Source of the DNA: Deltaproteobacteria bacterium | Lineage (GTDB): Bacteria; Desulfobacterota; SM23-61 | Direction: 5' to 3' | DNA length: 36,473 nucleotides | Assembly: GCA_016875165.1 (NCBI GenBank) | Contig: VGSF01000045.1 | Span: 1-36,473, forward strand | In this document: in pieces, positions 17,150 through 24,227 of the stretch | How positions within the stretch are numbered: the stretch's first letter is position 1 | Layout: each line of letters opens with the position of its first letter | The notes under the pieces: generated by a model | Seen by the model: the letters and a program-made list of their open reading frames with translations, nothing else | The model's database searches: none | Told to the model about the DNA's origin: nothing | Position numbers and translations under genes: made by a program

Positions 17150-17626
17150 ATGAAAATCGGGGTCATCTCAGATACGCACCTGATAAAGGCCACCCGGATA
17201 CTTGAAGATCTGATGACCGGGGCTTTTAAGGATGTGGAGATGATCGTTCATGCCGGGGATATTACCGAACTCACTGTCCTGGAAACCTTCGGGGGAAAGA
17301 AGGTCCTGGCGGTGTGTGGCAACATGGACTCCCCTGCTGTGCGGAGGCAATTGCCTGTTCAGCAGGTTTTTTACGCCGGGAATTTTAAAATTGGATTGGT
17401 CCATGGCTGGGGAGGACCGCAGGGTATAGAGGAGCGGATCAGCCGGGAGTTTTACCAGGTAGATTGTATCATCTATGGCCATACCCACATCCCTTCTCAA
17501 ATTAAGCGGGAAAGGATTCTGTTCTTCAACCCGGGAGCCTTTGGGGGCAGTAATTACCCCCCAAAGAAAAGCGTCGGTCTCCTGGATATTGGGGAAACGA
17601 TTTCCGGGCAGATTGTTTACCTGTGA
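17150..17626 (+). CDS. YfcE/MJ0936-type metallophosphoesterase
   Basis: This 158-residue calcineurin-like phosphoesterase shows all metal-binding blocks in order: ISDTHL (Asp8, His10), VHAGDIT, CGNMDS, GLVHGW and YGHTHIP. This is the compact YfcE architecture, whose members hydrolyse phosphodiesters and small phosphate esters in vitro; the natural substrate is usually unknown. The protein is cytosolic with no extra domain. The ATG follows an AGGGTAGGGGAGA purine-rich site. It is followed by a palindromic element with unusual termini. Confidence 0.88.
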   Translation: MKIGVISDTHLIKATRILEDLMTGAFKDVEMIVHAGDITELTVLETFGGKKVLAVCGNMDSPAVRRQLPVQQVFYAGNFKIGLVHGWGGPQGIEERISREFYQVDCIIYGHTHIPSQIKRERILFFNPGAFGGSNYPPKKSVGLLDIGETISGQIVYL

Positions 17627-17645
17627 ATTTAAGAAAAAAAGAATC

Positions 17646-17942
17646 ATCTCCAAATTAGTTGATTGAATATTTTATCAAAATTAGGTAAGGGATCGGAAGG
17701 AAAGGCAGATTGCGCCGCAAGCATCGGCGGGATATTCGCTTCCCTAACCACCCGGCTCGCATTCCGCCCAGCACAGCGGGGGCGGGAAAAGAAAGGTGCG
17801 GAGGATAGAAGAACACCCCCGCCCCAGCTTAAGAGGGATGCCTGCCTCATGATTGCCAGCAATATGACTTTCCTTCCGATCCCCTTCCCGTACAGGGCAT
17901 TTTACCCATTCCGGCTCCCTGCGTCTTAACTAATTTGGAGAT
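17646..17942. mobile_element. Divergent element G: MITE-like core with different ends
   Basis: Perfect 15-bp inverted termini ATCTCCAAATTAGTT (17646-17660) and AACTAATTTGGAGAT (17928-17942) bound 297 bp. An inner perfect inverted pair GGGATCGGAAGGAAAG and its complement lies near 17690 and 17868. AATC occurs immediately outside both ends (17642-17645, 17943-17946), a possible 4-bp duplication. Three internal blocks resemble the core of elements A-F, in the same order as the reverse complement of copy C: GCGCCGCAAGCATCGGC (17712 on), GGCTCGCATTCCGCC (17754-17768) and CTCATGATTGCCAGC (17846-17860). The ends are unrelated to the GTAA ends of A-F. No gene is seen in this 342-bp gap. Confidence 0.7.
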
Positions 17943-17968
17943 AATCCGGAAAAAAGGAGTCAGCGAAT

Positions 17969-18460
17969 ATGGAGCATCTTTGGGCCCCATGGCGCATGGA
18001 TTATATTCTGGCCAACCGCAAAGGACGGAGATGCATTTTTTGTCCGGCGGGAAAACATGCGGATGAGAAAAGATTGATCGTCTATCGCACCCCTCTTTCT
18101 CTGGTCATGCTTAACCGTTATCCCTATTCCTACGCCCATCTTATGATTGCCCCTGTCCGGCACGTGCAAGATGTCAGTAAATTAAAACCGGAAGAGATGA
18201 AGGACATTTTCCATAATATAGGACAATCCATCAATGTGCTAAAGGAGGCTTTCCGTCCCAAGGGGTTCAACGTGGGTATGAACCTGGGGCAGGTTGGGGG
18301 AGCGGGTATTCTCCACCACTTACATTTTCATATCATTCCCCGCTGGAAGGGAGATATGAATTTTATGCCGATCCTGGCCGAAGTGCGCATCATTCCAGAA
18401 CACCTGAAACAGACTTATGACAAGCTGCGTCTCTATTTTAAAAAGTTAGAAAACTGGTAA
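17969..18460 (+). CDS. HIT-family nucleotide hydrolase/phosphorylase
   Basis: This 163-residue protein carries the histidine triad HLHFHII with His117, His119 and His121, preceded by GGAGILH. Cys22 and Cys25 (CIFC) form the zinc-site half seen in Ap4A phosphorylase-like HIT proteins. MEHLWAPWRMDYI at the start is the usual opening of this prokaryotic group, whose members cleave or phosphorolyse dinucleoside polyphosphates or nucleoside phosphoramidates. AAGGAG precedes ATG 17969. The C-terminus is odd: the stop TAA (18458-18460) lies inside the left end of MITE copy C. Without the insertion the codons would read GAA AAC TGA, so the insertion replaced the original stop and added a terminal Trp. 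Confidence 0.9.
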   Translation: MEHLWAPWRMDYILANRKGRRCIFCPAGKHADEKRLIVYRTPLSLVMLNRYPYSYAHLMIAPVRHVQDVSKLKPEEMKDIFHNIGQSINVLKEAFRPKGFNVGMNLGQVGGAGILHHLHFHIIPRWKGDMNFMPILAEVRIIPEHLKQTYDKLRLYFKKLENW

Positions 18461-18724
18461 CACTTTAGCCCTTTGAAAAAATGTGGGGCTTAAATTCAGA
18501 GGGAATCCATGGTCCGGGGGCCTGGGCGGCCCGCTTGGAATCATAAGGCGCTGATTTCTTCGCGAGTGGGGCGGGGAAAACGTCCCCCGCCTTCTCCGGC
18601 GGAAACGAGCGGGGTTCTTTGTGGCCAAGCGGAAACCCGGCCGATGCTTCCGGCGCGTTCCACCCAGACCCTCGGACCTCAACAAAGGTGGTAAAACCAT
18701 TTTTTCAACCAACTAAATTGATAC
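18457..18724 (+). mobile_element. MITE-like element, copy C, inserted at the HIT stop codon
   Basis: This 268-bp element runs from GTAACACTTTAGCC to the inverted end AACTAAATTGATAC. Its 8-bp duplication GAAAACTG is perfect (18449-18456 and 18725-18732). Removing the element and one duplication places the HIT stop codon 11 bases before the lapA ATG, with AAGGAAAGG between, which reconstructs a tight two-gene operon. The centre forms a strong GC hairpin (GGCGGGG...CCCCGCC). Sub-terminal arms (GGTCCGGGGGCC against GGACCTC-type sequence) pair imperfectly. Confidence 0.9.
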
Positions 18725-18744
18725 GAAAACTGAAGGAAAGGATC

Positions 18745-19029
18745 ATGAGCCTATTCAAAGGAGTTTTTTGCCTCCTCCTCCTGGCCGCGGCCATCGGCTT
18801 TGCCATCCACAATGACCAGCCCGTTTCGCTGAAATATTATTTTGGATGGGAAAGCCTTCCTTTGCCCCTCTTCTTGTGGGCCTTCCTGACTTTTTTAATA
18901 GGCCTGATTATCTCCGGGGTGTTGGCTGCTCTGTCCAAGGTTGGCCTGCGTTCCCGCATCCGCAAGCAAAACAAGGCTATTGCTGAACTGGAACGGAAAC
19001 GAATCGCCGCCAAGGGGATGTCTGGTTAA
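18745..19029 (+). CDS. LapA-domain (DUF1049-like) inner-membrane protein
   Basis: This 94-residue protein has two membrane helices, at about 5-22 and 36-58, separated by NDQPVSLKYYFGWESLPLPL. The QPVSLKYYFG-type motif followed by a hydrophobic segment, and a basic coiled tail (SRIRKQNKAIAELERKRI), match lipopolysaccharide assembly protein A (LapA/YciS). In E. coli that protein works with LapB to control LpxC turnover and LPS output. No lapB is visible here. ATG 18745 has AAGGAAAGG just upstream. The gene was probably once co-transcribed with the HIT gene and is now separated from it by MITE C. Confidence 0.8.
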   Translation: MSLFKGVFCLLLLAAAIGFAIHNDQPVSLKYYFGWESLPLPLFLWAFLTFLIGLIISGVLAALSKVGLRSRIRKQNKAIAELERKRIAAKGMSG

Positions 19030-19161
19030 AAACCATTAAGCTGGTGATTGTCGGGACGGTAAGAATCGTGAGGGCGCAAGGCGGAAAGCGTAAGTGGAAA
19101 GTTCTCCCTCGTGCCCCCTCGCCTTGCAACTTAGGGGATTTCACCCCGGAAAACTATTTTT

Positions 19162-19436
19162 GTAACACTTTAGCCGTTTGAAAAGAGGTGAAGCGTAAGG
19201 GCCAAGGGAATCCGTGGCCCGGTAGCCTGGTCCCGCCATGGCGGGATTGGAATCATAAGGCGCTGATTTCCTCGCGAGTTGGGCGGGGAAAATACCCCCC
19301 GCCTCCTCCGGTGGAAACACGCGGGGTTCTTCGTAGTCAAGCGGAAACCCGGCCGATGCTTCCGGCGCGTTCCGCCCAGGCGCCCGGGCCTTAACAAAGG
19401 TGGTCAAACCACTTTTTCAAACCGCTAAATTGATAC
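19162..19436 (+). mobile_element. MITE-like element, copy D, abutting the CBS-ACT stop codon
   Basis: This 275-bp copy starts GTAACACTTTAGCC and ends CGCTAAATTGATAC. The 8-bp duplication CTATTTTT is perfect (19154-19161 and 19437-19444). The right copy contains the TAG stop of the minus-strand CBS-ACT gene, so insertion was directly 3' of that gene without altering its protein. The rest of the 407-bp gap (19030-19161) holds one weak hairpin, GCAAGGCG (19076-19083) with CGCCTTGC (19120-19127). Confidence 0.88.
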
Positions 19437-20081
19437 CTATTTTTCAATTTTGGCGTATTGAACGGAAAACCCCGCTGCTTCCAGCGCTTTTTTTATTGGC
19501 TCGAAGTAGAAGGTCTTGAGCTTAAAGACTATCACCCTTTTGCCTGGTTCGTCGGCGGCATCAGTAACCACGCTGATGATGTTTACGTTATGCTCCTTGA
19601 TAATCCTGGTCATTTCGGCCAGGGCTCCGGGTTTATCCTCCACCAGAAGTTCCAAGCGGCTGCCTTTTTCTTTCATGCCCATAACTTCGATGAGTATTTC
19701 CATGACGTCATTTTCAGTGATAATGCCTACCAGATTGCCATCCTCAACCACAGGCAAACAGCCAATTTTATTGTCGTGAAGAAGAGTGGTGGCTTCCTCT
19801 ACCGAGATGTCCGGAGAAATGGTTATCACATTGCGGGTCATGATTTCCCCCACCGTAAGCTTATCCAGGAGGTAGTGGAGTTCTCTCACCTCTAAAGACG
19901 TTGCCGGAGATGCTTCAGCCTTACGGATGTCCATATTGGTCACCAACCCGATTAATTTCTTTCCGTCAACGACCGGTAGATGACGAATGTTTTTTTCCTG
20001 GATAATTTTTTTGGCCGTCGTCATCCGGTCATCTTTGCCGATGGTGATAAGGTCCTTTTTCATTTTTTTTCTGACCAGCAT
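19437..20081 (-). CDS. CBS-CBS-ACT domain protein (AcuB-like)
   Basis: This 214-residue cytosolic sensor contains two CBS motifs (about 1-60 and 75-135; MTRNVITISPDISVEEATTLLHDNKIGCLPVVEDGNLVGIITENDVM is the second) and a C-terminal ACT domain (about 143-210; LLVEDKPGALAEMTRIIKEHNVNIISV). CBS pairs bind adenine nucleotides and ACT domains bind amino acids, so it probably senses energy and metabolite state; the target is unknown. AcuB proteins share this layout. The start ATGCTGG has AGGAGGGG five bases upstream. A promoter-like pair lies at 20130-20158. It is the only minus-strand gene between 341 and 27694. Confidence 0.88.
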   Translation of the reverse strand: MLVRKKMKKDLITIGKDDRMTTAKKIIQEKNIRHLPVVDGKKLIGLVTNMDIRKAEASPATSLEVRELHYLLDKLTVGEIMTRNVITISPDISVEEATTLLHDNKIGCLPVVEDGNLVGIITENDVMEILIEVMGMKEKGSRLELLVEDKPGALAEMTRIIKEHNVNIISVVTDAADEPGKRVIVFKLKTFYFEPIKKALEAAGFSVQYAKIEK

Positions 20082-20129
20082 ATCATCCCCTCCTGTATAG
20101 AAATTTAAAAGCTATGGAAACTCGTGATT

Positions 20130-20158
20130 AGTTTAGGGGATGTGGGAAAAGGAGTCAA
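20130..20158 (-). promoter_or_regulatory. Candidate sigma-70 promoter for the CBS-ACT gene
   Basis: On the minus strand TTGACT (20158-20153) is followed after 17 bases by TAAACT (20135-20130). This is about 50 bases upstream of the start codon at 20081, giving a short leader of roughly 40 bases. Confidence 0.45.
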
Positions 20159-20269
20159 GGGATATTTCCCAGGGTTTTCCCGTCCGATGCTGCCCGCGTT
20201 CATCGCCCCCCACCCCGGGGCACGAATAATGATTCTGTAAAAGTGAAAGCTGGCAAGAAAGCCATCCTC

Positions 20270-20298
20270 TTGACATAACCCGGATATTTTTCTATATT
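20270..20298 (+). promoter_or_regulatory. Near-consensus sigma-70 promoter facing the carboxyltransferase genes
   Basis: TTGACA (20270-20275), a 17-base spacer and TATATT (20293-20298) make an almost ideal promoter. The expected transcript start is near 20305. The first gene downstream on this strand starts at 20704, with MITE copy E (20355-20619) lying in the presumed leader. The rest of the 622-bp gap shows no gene; a short ATG frame at 20327 closes after six codons. Confidence 0.6.
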
Positions 20299-20354
20299 AC
20301 GCTAAATTTACCGGGCTGGCTTACGCTATGAACGGAAAGAAAACTTAAATCATC

Positions 20355-20619
20355 GTAACAGTTGTGCGATTTGAAAAAATGGTATTAAAGCCTTTGTTGA
20401 GGGCCGGGGGTTAGAGCGGAACGCGCCGGAAGCATCGGTTGGATTTCCGCTTGGCCACGGGGACAAAAGATCTTTTCCTCCGGAGGAGGCGGGGATTCTT
20501 GCCCGCCCATATGCGGAGATATAAGCGCCTTATGATTCCAAGCGTTCTGCTCTGGCCCCCGGCCCCTGGAATCCCTTGGCCTTTACAACACACCTTTTTT
20601 CAAAAAGATAAAGTGTTAC
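20355..20619 (-). mobile_element. MITE-like element, copy E, in the leader of the carboxyltransferase genes
   Basis: This 265-bp copy, inverted relative to A, starts GTAACAGTTGTGCG and ends GATAAAGTGTTAC. The 8-bp duplication AAATCATC is perfect (20347-20354 and 20620-20627). The interior is nearly the reverse complement of copy A. It separates the strong promoter at 20270-20298 from the gene at 20704 and would be transcribed as a long imperfect hairpin. Confidence 0.88.
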
Positions 20620-20703
20620 AAATCATCTTGTATTAATGAGGGGACAGCTTTGATTATGACTCCCGCCCCAATTAGGTCTTCCCCCGCATAAGGAGGAAAA
20701 GGT

Positions 20704-22254
20704 ATGGGAAAATGGATGGATGGCTATCTGGCCAAGCTGGGAAAAATTCAGCAGGAAAGCATTGAAGGAGGCGGACAGGAACGGATTCAGGTGCAACACG
20801 GCCTGGGTAAGCTTACTGCCAGAGAACGAATCGGCAAATTTGTCGATCCCGGGACTTTTGAAGAAATCGGCTCCCTGGTTAGAGATAATCGACAGCCGTT
20901 GGACGGAAAACAGAGACCAAGCCCTTACGATGGGGTTATAACCGGCTTTGCCCAAGTGAACAGCCGTTCTGTAGTTCTATATTCGGCGGATTTCACGGTC
21001 CTTTCCGGGTCGCTGGGCGATCAGGCCGCCTGGAAATTGGCCGATCTGGCCCGGATGGCCGGGCAGATGCAGTTACCCCTGATCGGCATCATCGATGCGG
21101 CTGGTGAAAGGCTTAGTTTTAAAGGGGGAGATATCGGCCTGAACGGGCTGGCCCAGTTTCTGCGAAACTATTCCTTGCTCTCTGGAATCGTTCCCCGCAT
21201 TTCTCTCGTTTTGGGTCCCTGCGTGGGGGTGTCTGCCGTTCTTCCTGTTCTCTCGGATTTTTCGATCATTCATCGTAAAAGGGGGTTTCTGTGGCTGGGC
21301 GGCGATAAGCAATTCGCGGATGCCGGATCAGCCGAGTTCCACATGGAAAAAAGCGGCCAGTGCGACCTTATTGCCGAAAGCGACGAAGAAGCCATCGCTA
21401 TGGCCAGGAAACTTCTTGGCTACCTGCCCCAGAACTGCTGGGATAAACCGCCGGTTGTGGAAATGGGAGACGATCCGGAGAGGAGAGAAGAAGACCTGCT
21501 TCAGATCATGCCCGATGACCCGAGGTTTACCTACGACATCCATGAAATTATTGAACGGATTGTGGATAAGGGGGAATTTTTTGAATTGAAGGAAGGTTTT
21601 GCCAATCACCTGGTGATTGGATTTTCCCGCCTGGGCAATCAGGTTTGCGGCCTGGTGGCCAATAATCCAGACGAACTGAGCGGGATACTGGAACCGGACT
21701 CTTCGGATAAATATGACCGGTTCATGAATTTTTTGGATGCCTTTAATATTCCCCAGATCAACCTGGTGGACACGACCGCTTTTCCCCCCGGGGATAAATG
21801 GGAAAGAATGGGCGTGATCCGCCATGGAGCAAAGCTGTTGCATTCCTACGCCAATCTCACCTGCCCGAAGGTGACGGTTGTCTTAAGACGCTCCTACGGG
21901 GGAGCGAATATCGTGATGGGGTGTTCGGCCATGTTTCCCGATTTTATTTATGGATGGCCGACAACCGAGTTTGCCCCCACCGGACCGGAAACCGTGGTTC
22001 ACGCCGTTTTTCATAAAGAGCTGGCCAAAGCTAAAGAGGAGGGGAAATACGACCAGGTATATAATTTTTTATTGAACATTCTGAAGGAGCAGTTCAGCGT
22101 CCTGAACCTGGGCAAGTTCTGGACCACTTATTATACGGTCCACGAAGTCATCGAGCCGCGGGATACCCGGCCCAGAATTATAAAAGCCCTGCGGGCGCTT
22201 GCGGACAAGCGCGAAGCATTGCCTGACCGGAAGCGGTCGATCAAACCGGCCTGA
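20704..22254 (+). CDS. Biotin-dependent acyl-CoA carboxylase/decarboxylase carboxyltransferase subunit (paralogue 1)
   Basis: This 516-residue crotonase-fold carboxyltransferase resembles PccB, MmdA and GcdA. N-half marks are GLGKLTARERIGKFVDPGTF, a DGVITG-type start of the core, IIDAAGERLSFKGG in place of the usual SGGARxQEG oxyanion loop, and GPCVGVSAVLPVLSDF. The C-half has TYDIHEIIERIVDKGEFFEL, LVANNPDELSG, VDTTAFPPGDKWERMGVIRHGAKLL and RRSYGGANIVM. Such subunits move CO2 between biotin and an acyl-CoA; direction and substrate are not readable. The GcdA-like tail AVFHKELAKAKEEG hints at decarboxylases. No biotin carboxylase, biotin carrier or sodium-pump subunit is in the window. AAGGAGG precedes the ATG. 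It is followed closely by a paralogue. Confidence 0.85.
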   Translation: MGKWMDGYLAKLGKIQQESIEGGGQERIQVQHGLGKLTARERIGKFVDPGTFEEIGSLVRDNRQPLDGKQRPSPYDGVITGFAQVNSRSVVLYSADFTVLSGSLGDQAAWKLADLARMAGQMQLPLIGIIDAAGERLSFKGGDIGLNGLAQFLRNYSLLSGIVPRISLVLGPCVGVSAVLPVLSDFSIIHRKRGFLWLGGDKQFADAGSAEFHMEKSGQCDLIAESDEEAIAMARKLLGYLPQNCWDKPPVVEMGDDPERREEDLLQIMPDDPRFTYDIHEIIERIVDKGEFFELKEGFANHLVIGFSRLGNQVCGLVANNPDELSGILEPDSSDKYDRFMNFLDAFNIPQINLVDTTAFPPGDKWERMGVIRHGAKLLHSYANLTCPKVTVVLRRSYGGANIVMGCSAMFPDFIYGWPTTEFAPTGPETVVHAVFHKELAKAKEEGKYDQVYNFLLNILKEQFSVLNLGKFWTTYYTVHEVIEPRDTRPRIIKALRALADKREALPDRKRSIKPA

Positions 22255-22280
22255 GCGAAATTTTGCGAGGTGAAAAAAAG

Positions 22281-23837
22281 ATGGGTGAGCGCATGAATGA
22301 AGCCATTCAAAAGCTTAAGGAGATTCAGCAAAAGAATCTATTAGGCGGCGGTCTGGAGCACATCGAAAGGCAGCATAGCCGGGGAAAGATGACCGCCCGC
22401 GAGAGGATCGATTGTCTCATCGATCCCGGAACGTTTCAGGAACTTGGATCCTGCGTGGGCACAACCGGGTCCCGGATTGACGGGAAAAAATCCGAAGCTC
22501 CCTGCGATGGGGCGATAATCGGAACAGCCAGGGTCGACGGCCGGATGGCGGCGGTTTATGCCAGCGACTTTACCGTATACGGCGGTTCCATCGGAACTCA
22601 GCATTTGCAGAAATGCGCTCAATTGATCAATCTGGCTGCCCGCTGGGGAATCCCCATGCTGTGGTTGCTGGATTCTTCCGGAGGCCGGTTGGGCTACCGG
22701 GATGTTCCGACTGGAGGGCTGGACTGGTATTTTGCCCTCGAATCCCGCTACTCGGGCTTGATTCCCCAGATCAATGTCCTGATGGGTCCCTGCATTGCCG
22801 GCCAGGCCTACGCCCCCGCCCTCTGCGATTTCCTGCTCATGAGCAGAGTGTCGGCCAACCTGTGGCTGGGAGGTCCCCGGATGACCGAGGCAGCCACTTC
22901 GGAAAAAATTGGACGAGAGGTGGGCGGGGCGGATTACCACATGACCTACAGCGGCACCTGTGACGTGGTGGGAGAAACCGACGAAGATACAATCAAAAAA
23001 GCCCGCCGGTTGTTGAGCTATCTCCCCTCGAATTACCGGGAAACCCCGCCCTATAAGCAGCCTGCCGATGATCCGGGAAGGGAAGTAAATGGGCTTCTTA
23101 ATATCGTTCCCGATCAATACGATCTGACCTATGACATCCATGAGGTAATTAAACTTCTGGTTGATGATGGGGATTATTTTGAAATTAAGGAAACCTATGC
23201 CCCGAATCTTATCGCCTGTTTTTGTCGCTTTAACGGAGAAGCTGTCGGGCTGGTAGCCAATAATCCCAGAGAGCCCGGGAGTATCCTGGAGATTGATTCC
23301 TGTGACAAGTATTACCGTTTTCTCCAGGTATTGGATGCCTACAACATTCCCCTGGTCAACCTCGTGGATACCCCTCCTGTAGTCCCCGGAGAAGAGCAGG
23401 AAACCAAGGGCCTACTCCGGCATTTCGGAAAAATATTGGACACGTATGCCACAGCCACAATTCCGAAAATTAGCGTGATCCTGAGGGAAGCCTATGCCGA
23501 TGCGGGCAGCATAATTATGGGCGGAGTGAAAGGAATGGGGGTTGATCTTTGCTATGCCTGGCCGATTGCCCGGTTTGCTGTTCAGGCCTCCCGGTTCGAT
23601 ATACGCCGGGCTTACAGCCAGGGTGTTGAAGAAGATGCCCATGAGGGTTACCTGAACCGCTCCCGGGAAAAAGTGGATGTTTTTGAAGCGGCCAAGAGCT
23701 GGACTGCCCAGATAGTCGATGAAGTTATCGAACCAAAAGAAACCCGAAAAAGAATCATCGAGGCCCTGCAGATTACCCGCAACAAAAGAGAAAAGTTGCC
23801 GCAAAGGGCCAAATATCACGGAACACCGCCGACTTAA
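22281..23837 (+). CDS. Biotin-dependent acyl-CoA carboxylase/decarboxylase carboxyltransferase subunit (paralogue 2)
   Basis: This 518-residue protein has the same fold as its neighbour but is clearly divergent. It shows SRGKMTARERIDCLIDPGTF, WLLDSSGGRLGYRD, GPCIAGQAYAPALCDF, YDIHEVIKLLVDDGDYFEI, LVANNPREPGS, VDTPPVVPGEEQETKGLLRHFGKIL and REAYADAGSIIMGG. The C-terminal AWPIARFAVQASRFDIRRAYS differs from the WPTAEIAVMG of propionyl-CoA carboxylase. ATG 22281 is preferred over an in-frame TTG at 22263 because GAGGTG lies eight bases upstream. It starts 26 bases after paralogue 1. The two could be distinct subunits of one heteromeric enzyme or two enzymes of different specificity. The stop codon lies in a TTAATTTAATT motif that recurs at repeat borders. 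Confidence 0.85.
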   Translation: MGERMNEAIQKLKEIQQKNLLGGGLEHIERQHSRGKMTARERIDCLIDPGTFQELGSCVGTTGSRIDGKKSEAPCDGAIIGTARVDGRMAAVYASDFTVYGGSIGTQHLQKCAQLINLAARWGIPMLWLLDSSGGRLGYRDVPTGGLDWYFALESRYSGLIPQINVLMGPCIAGQAYAPALCDFLLMSRVSANLWLGGPRMTEAATSEKIGREVGGADYHMTYSGTCDVVGETDEDTIKKARRLLSYLPSNYRETPPYKQPADDPGREVNGLLNIVPDQYDLTYDIHEVIKLLVDDGDYFEIKETYAPNLIACFCRFNGEAVGLVANNPREPGSILEIDSCDKYYRFLQVLDAYNIPLVNLVDTPPVVPGEEQETKGLLRHFGKILDTYATATIPKISVILREAYADAGSIIMGGVKGMGVDLCYAWPIARFAVQASRFDIRRAYSQGVEEDAHEGYLNRSREKVDVFEAAKSWTAQIVDEVIEPKETRKRIIEALQITRNKREKLPQRAKYHGTPPT

Positions 23838-23863
23838 TTTAATTCTATAGGAATTTTCTTCTT

Positions 23864-24216
23864 GGACACGGATGAACACAGATTATCAGGATAAACTTAA
23901 AAAAAAGTAACACTTTAGCCCTTTGAAAAGAGGTGGGGCCTAAGGTCCAGAGGGAATCCATGGTCCGGGGGCCAGAGCGGAACGCTTGGAATCATAAGGC
24001 GCTTATTTCTCCGCATATGGGGCGGGCAAGAACCCCCGCCTCCTCCGGAGGAAAAGATATTCTGTCTTCGTGGCCAAGCGGAAACCCAGCCGATGCTTCC
24101 GGCGCGTTCCGCTCTAACCCCCGGCCCTCAACAAAGGCTTTAATACCATTTTTTCAAATCGCTAAACTGTTACAAAGAAAATAATTATCTGTGGTTATCT
24201 GCGAAAATCTGTGTCC
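23864..24216. repeat. GGACACAGATT palindromic repeat, split by MITE copy F
   Basis: The left arm, starting GGACACGGATGAACACAGAT (23864 on), pairs with the right arm ending AATCTGTGTCC (24206-24216). MITE F sits between the arms. Outside, TTAATTTAATT plus a TATAGGAATTT-type segment occurs on both sides (23834-23857 and 24220-24243) with two mismatches, resembling the 5' edge of the G-rich repeat that follows. Confidence 0.55.
23907..24173 (+). mobile_element. MITE-like element, copy F (IS66-type ends), nested in another repeat
   Basis: This 267-bp copy starts GTAACACTTTAGCC and ends CGCTAAACTGTTAC. Flanking 8-mers are AAAAAAAA (23899-23906) and AAAGAAAA (24174-24181), a 7/8 match. Its left sub-terminal part matches copy C and its centre and right part match copy A, so it looks like a recombinant of the two subtypes. 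No gene lies in the 716-bp gap 23838-24553; it is fully occupied by this element, its host repeat and two G-rich repeats. Confidence 0.83.
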
Positions 24217-24227
24217 CCATTAATTTA

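Noticed and set aside
17663..17929. 88-codon open frame in element G
   Set aside because: It covers an inverted-repeat element, has no ribosome site and no family resemblance.
20327..20344. Six-codon ATG frame after the strong promoter, as a leader peptide
   Set aside because: No ribosome site and no codon pattern suggesting attenuation; too short to support.
22341..23141. 266-codon minus-strand open frame inside carboxyltransferase paralogue 2
   Set aside because: Antisense shadow of a well-supported gene, with Gly/His/Gln-rich composition and no motif.
6352..24181. CRISPR array
   Set aside because: The repeats are 130-275 bp, dispersed and palindromic, with genes between them; there are no short regularly spaced repeats and no cas genes.
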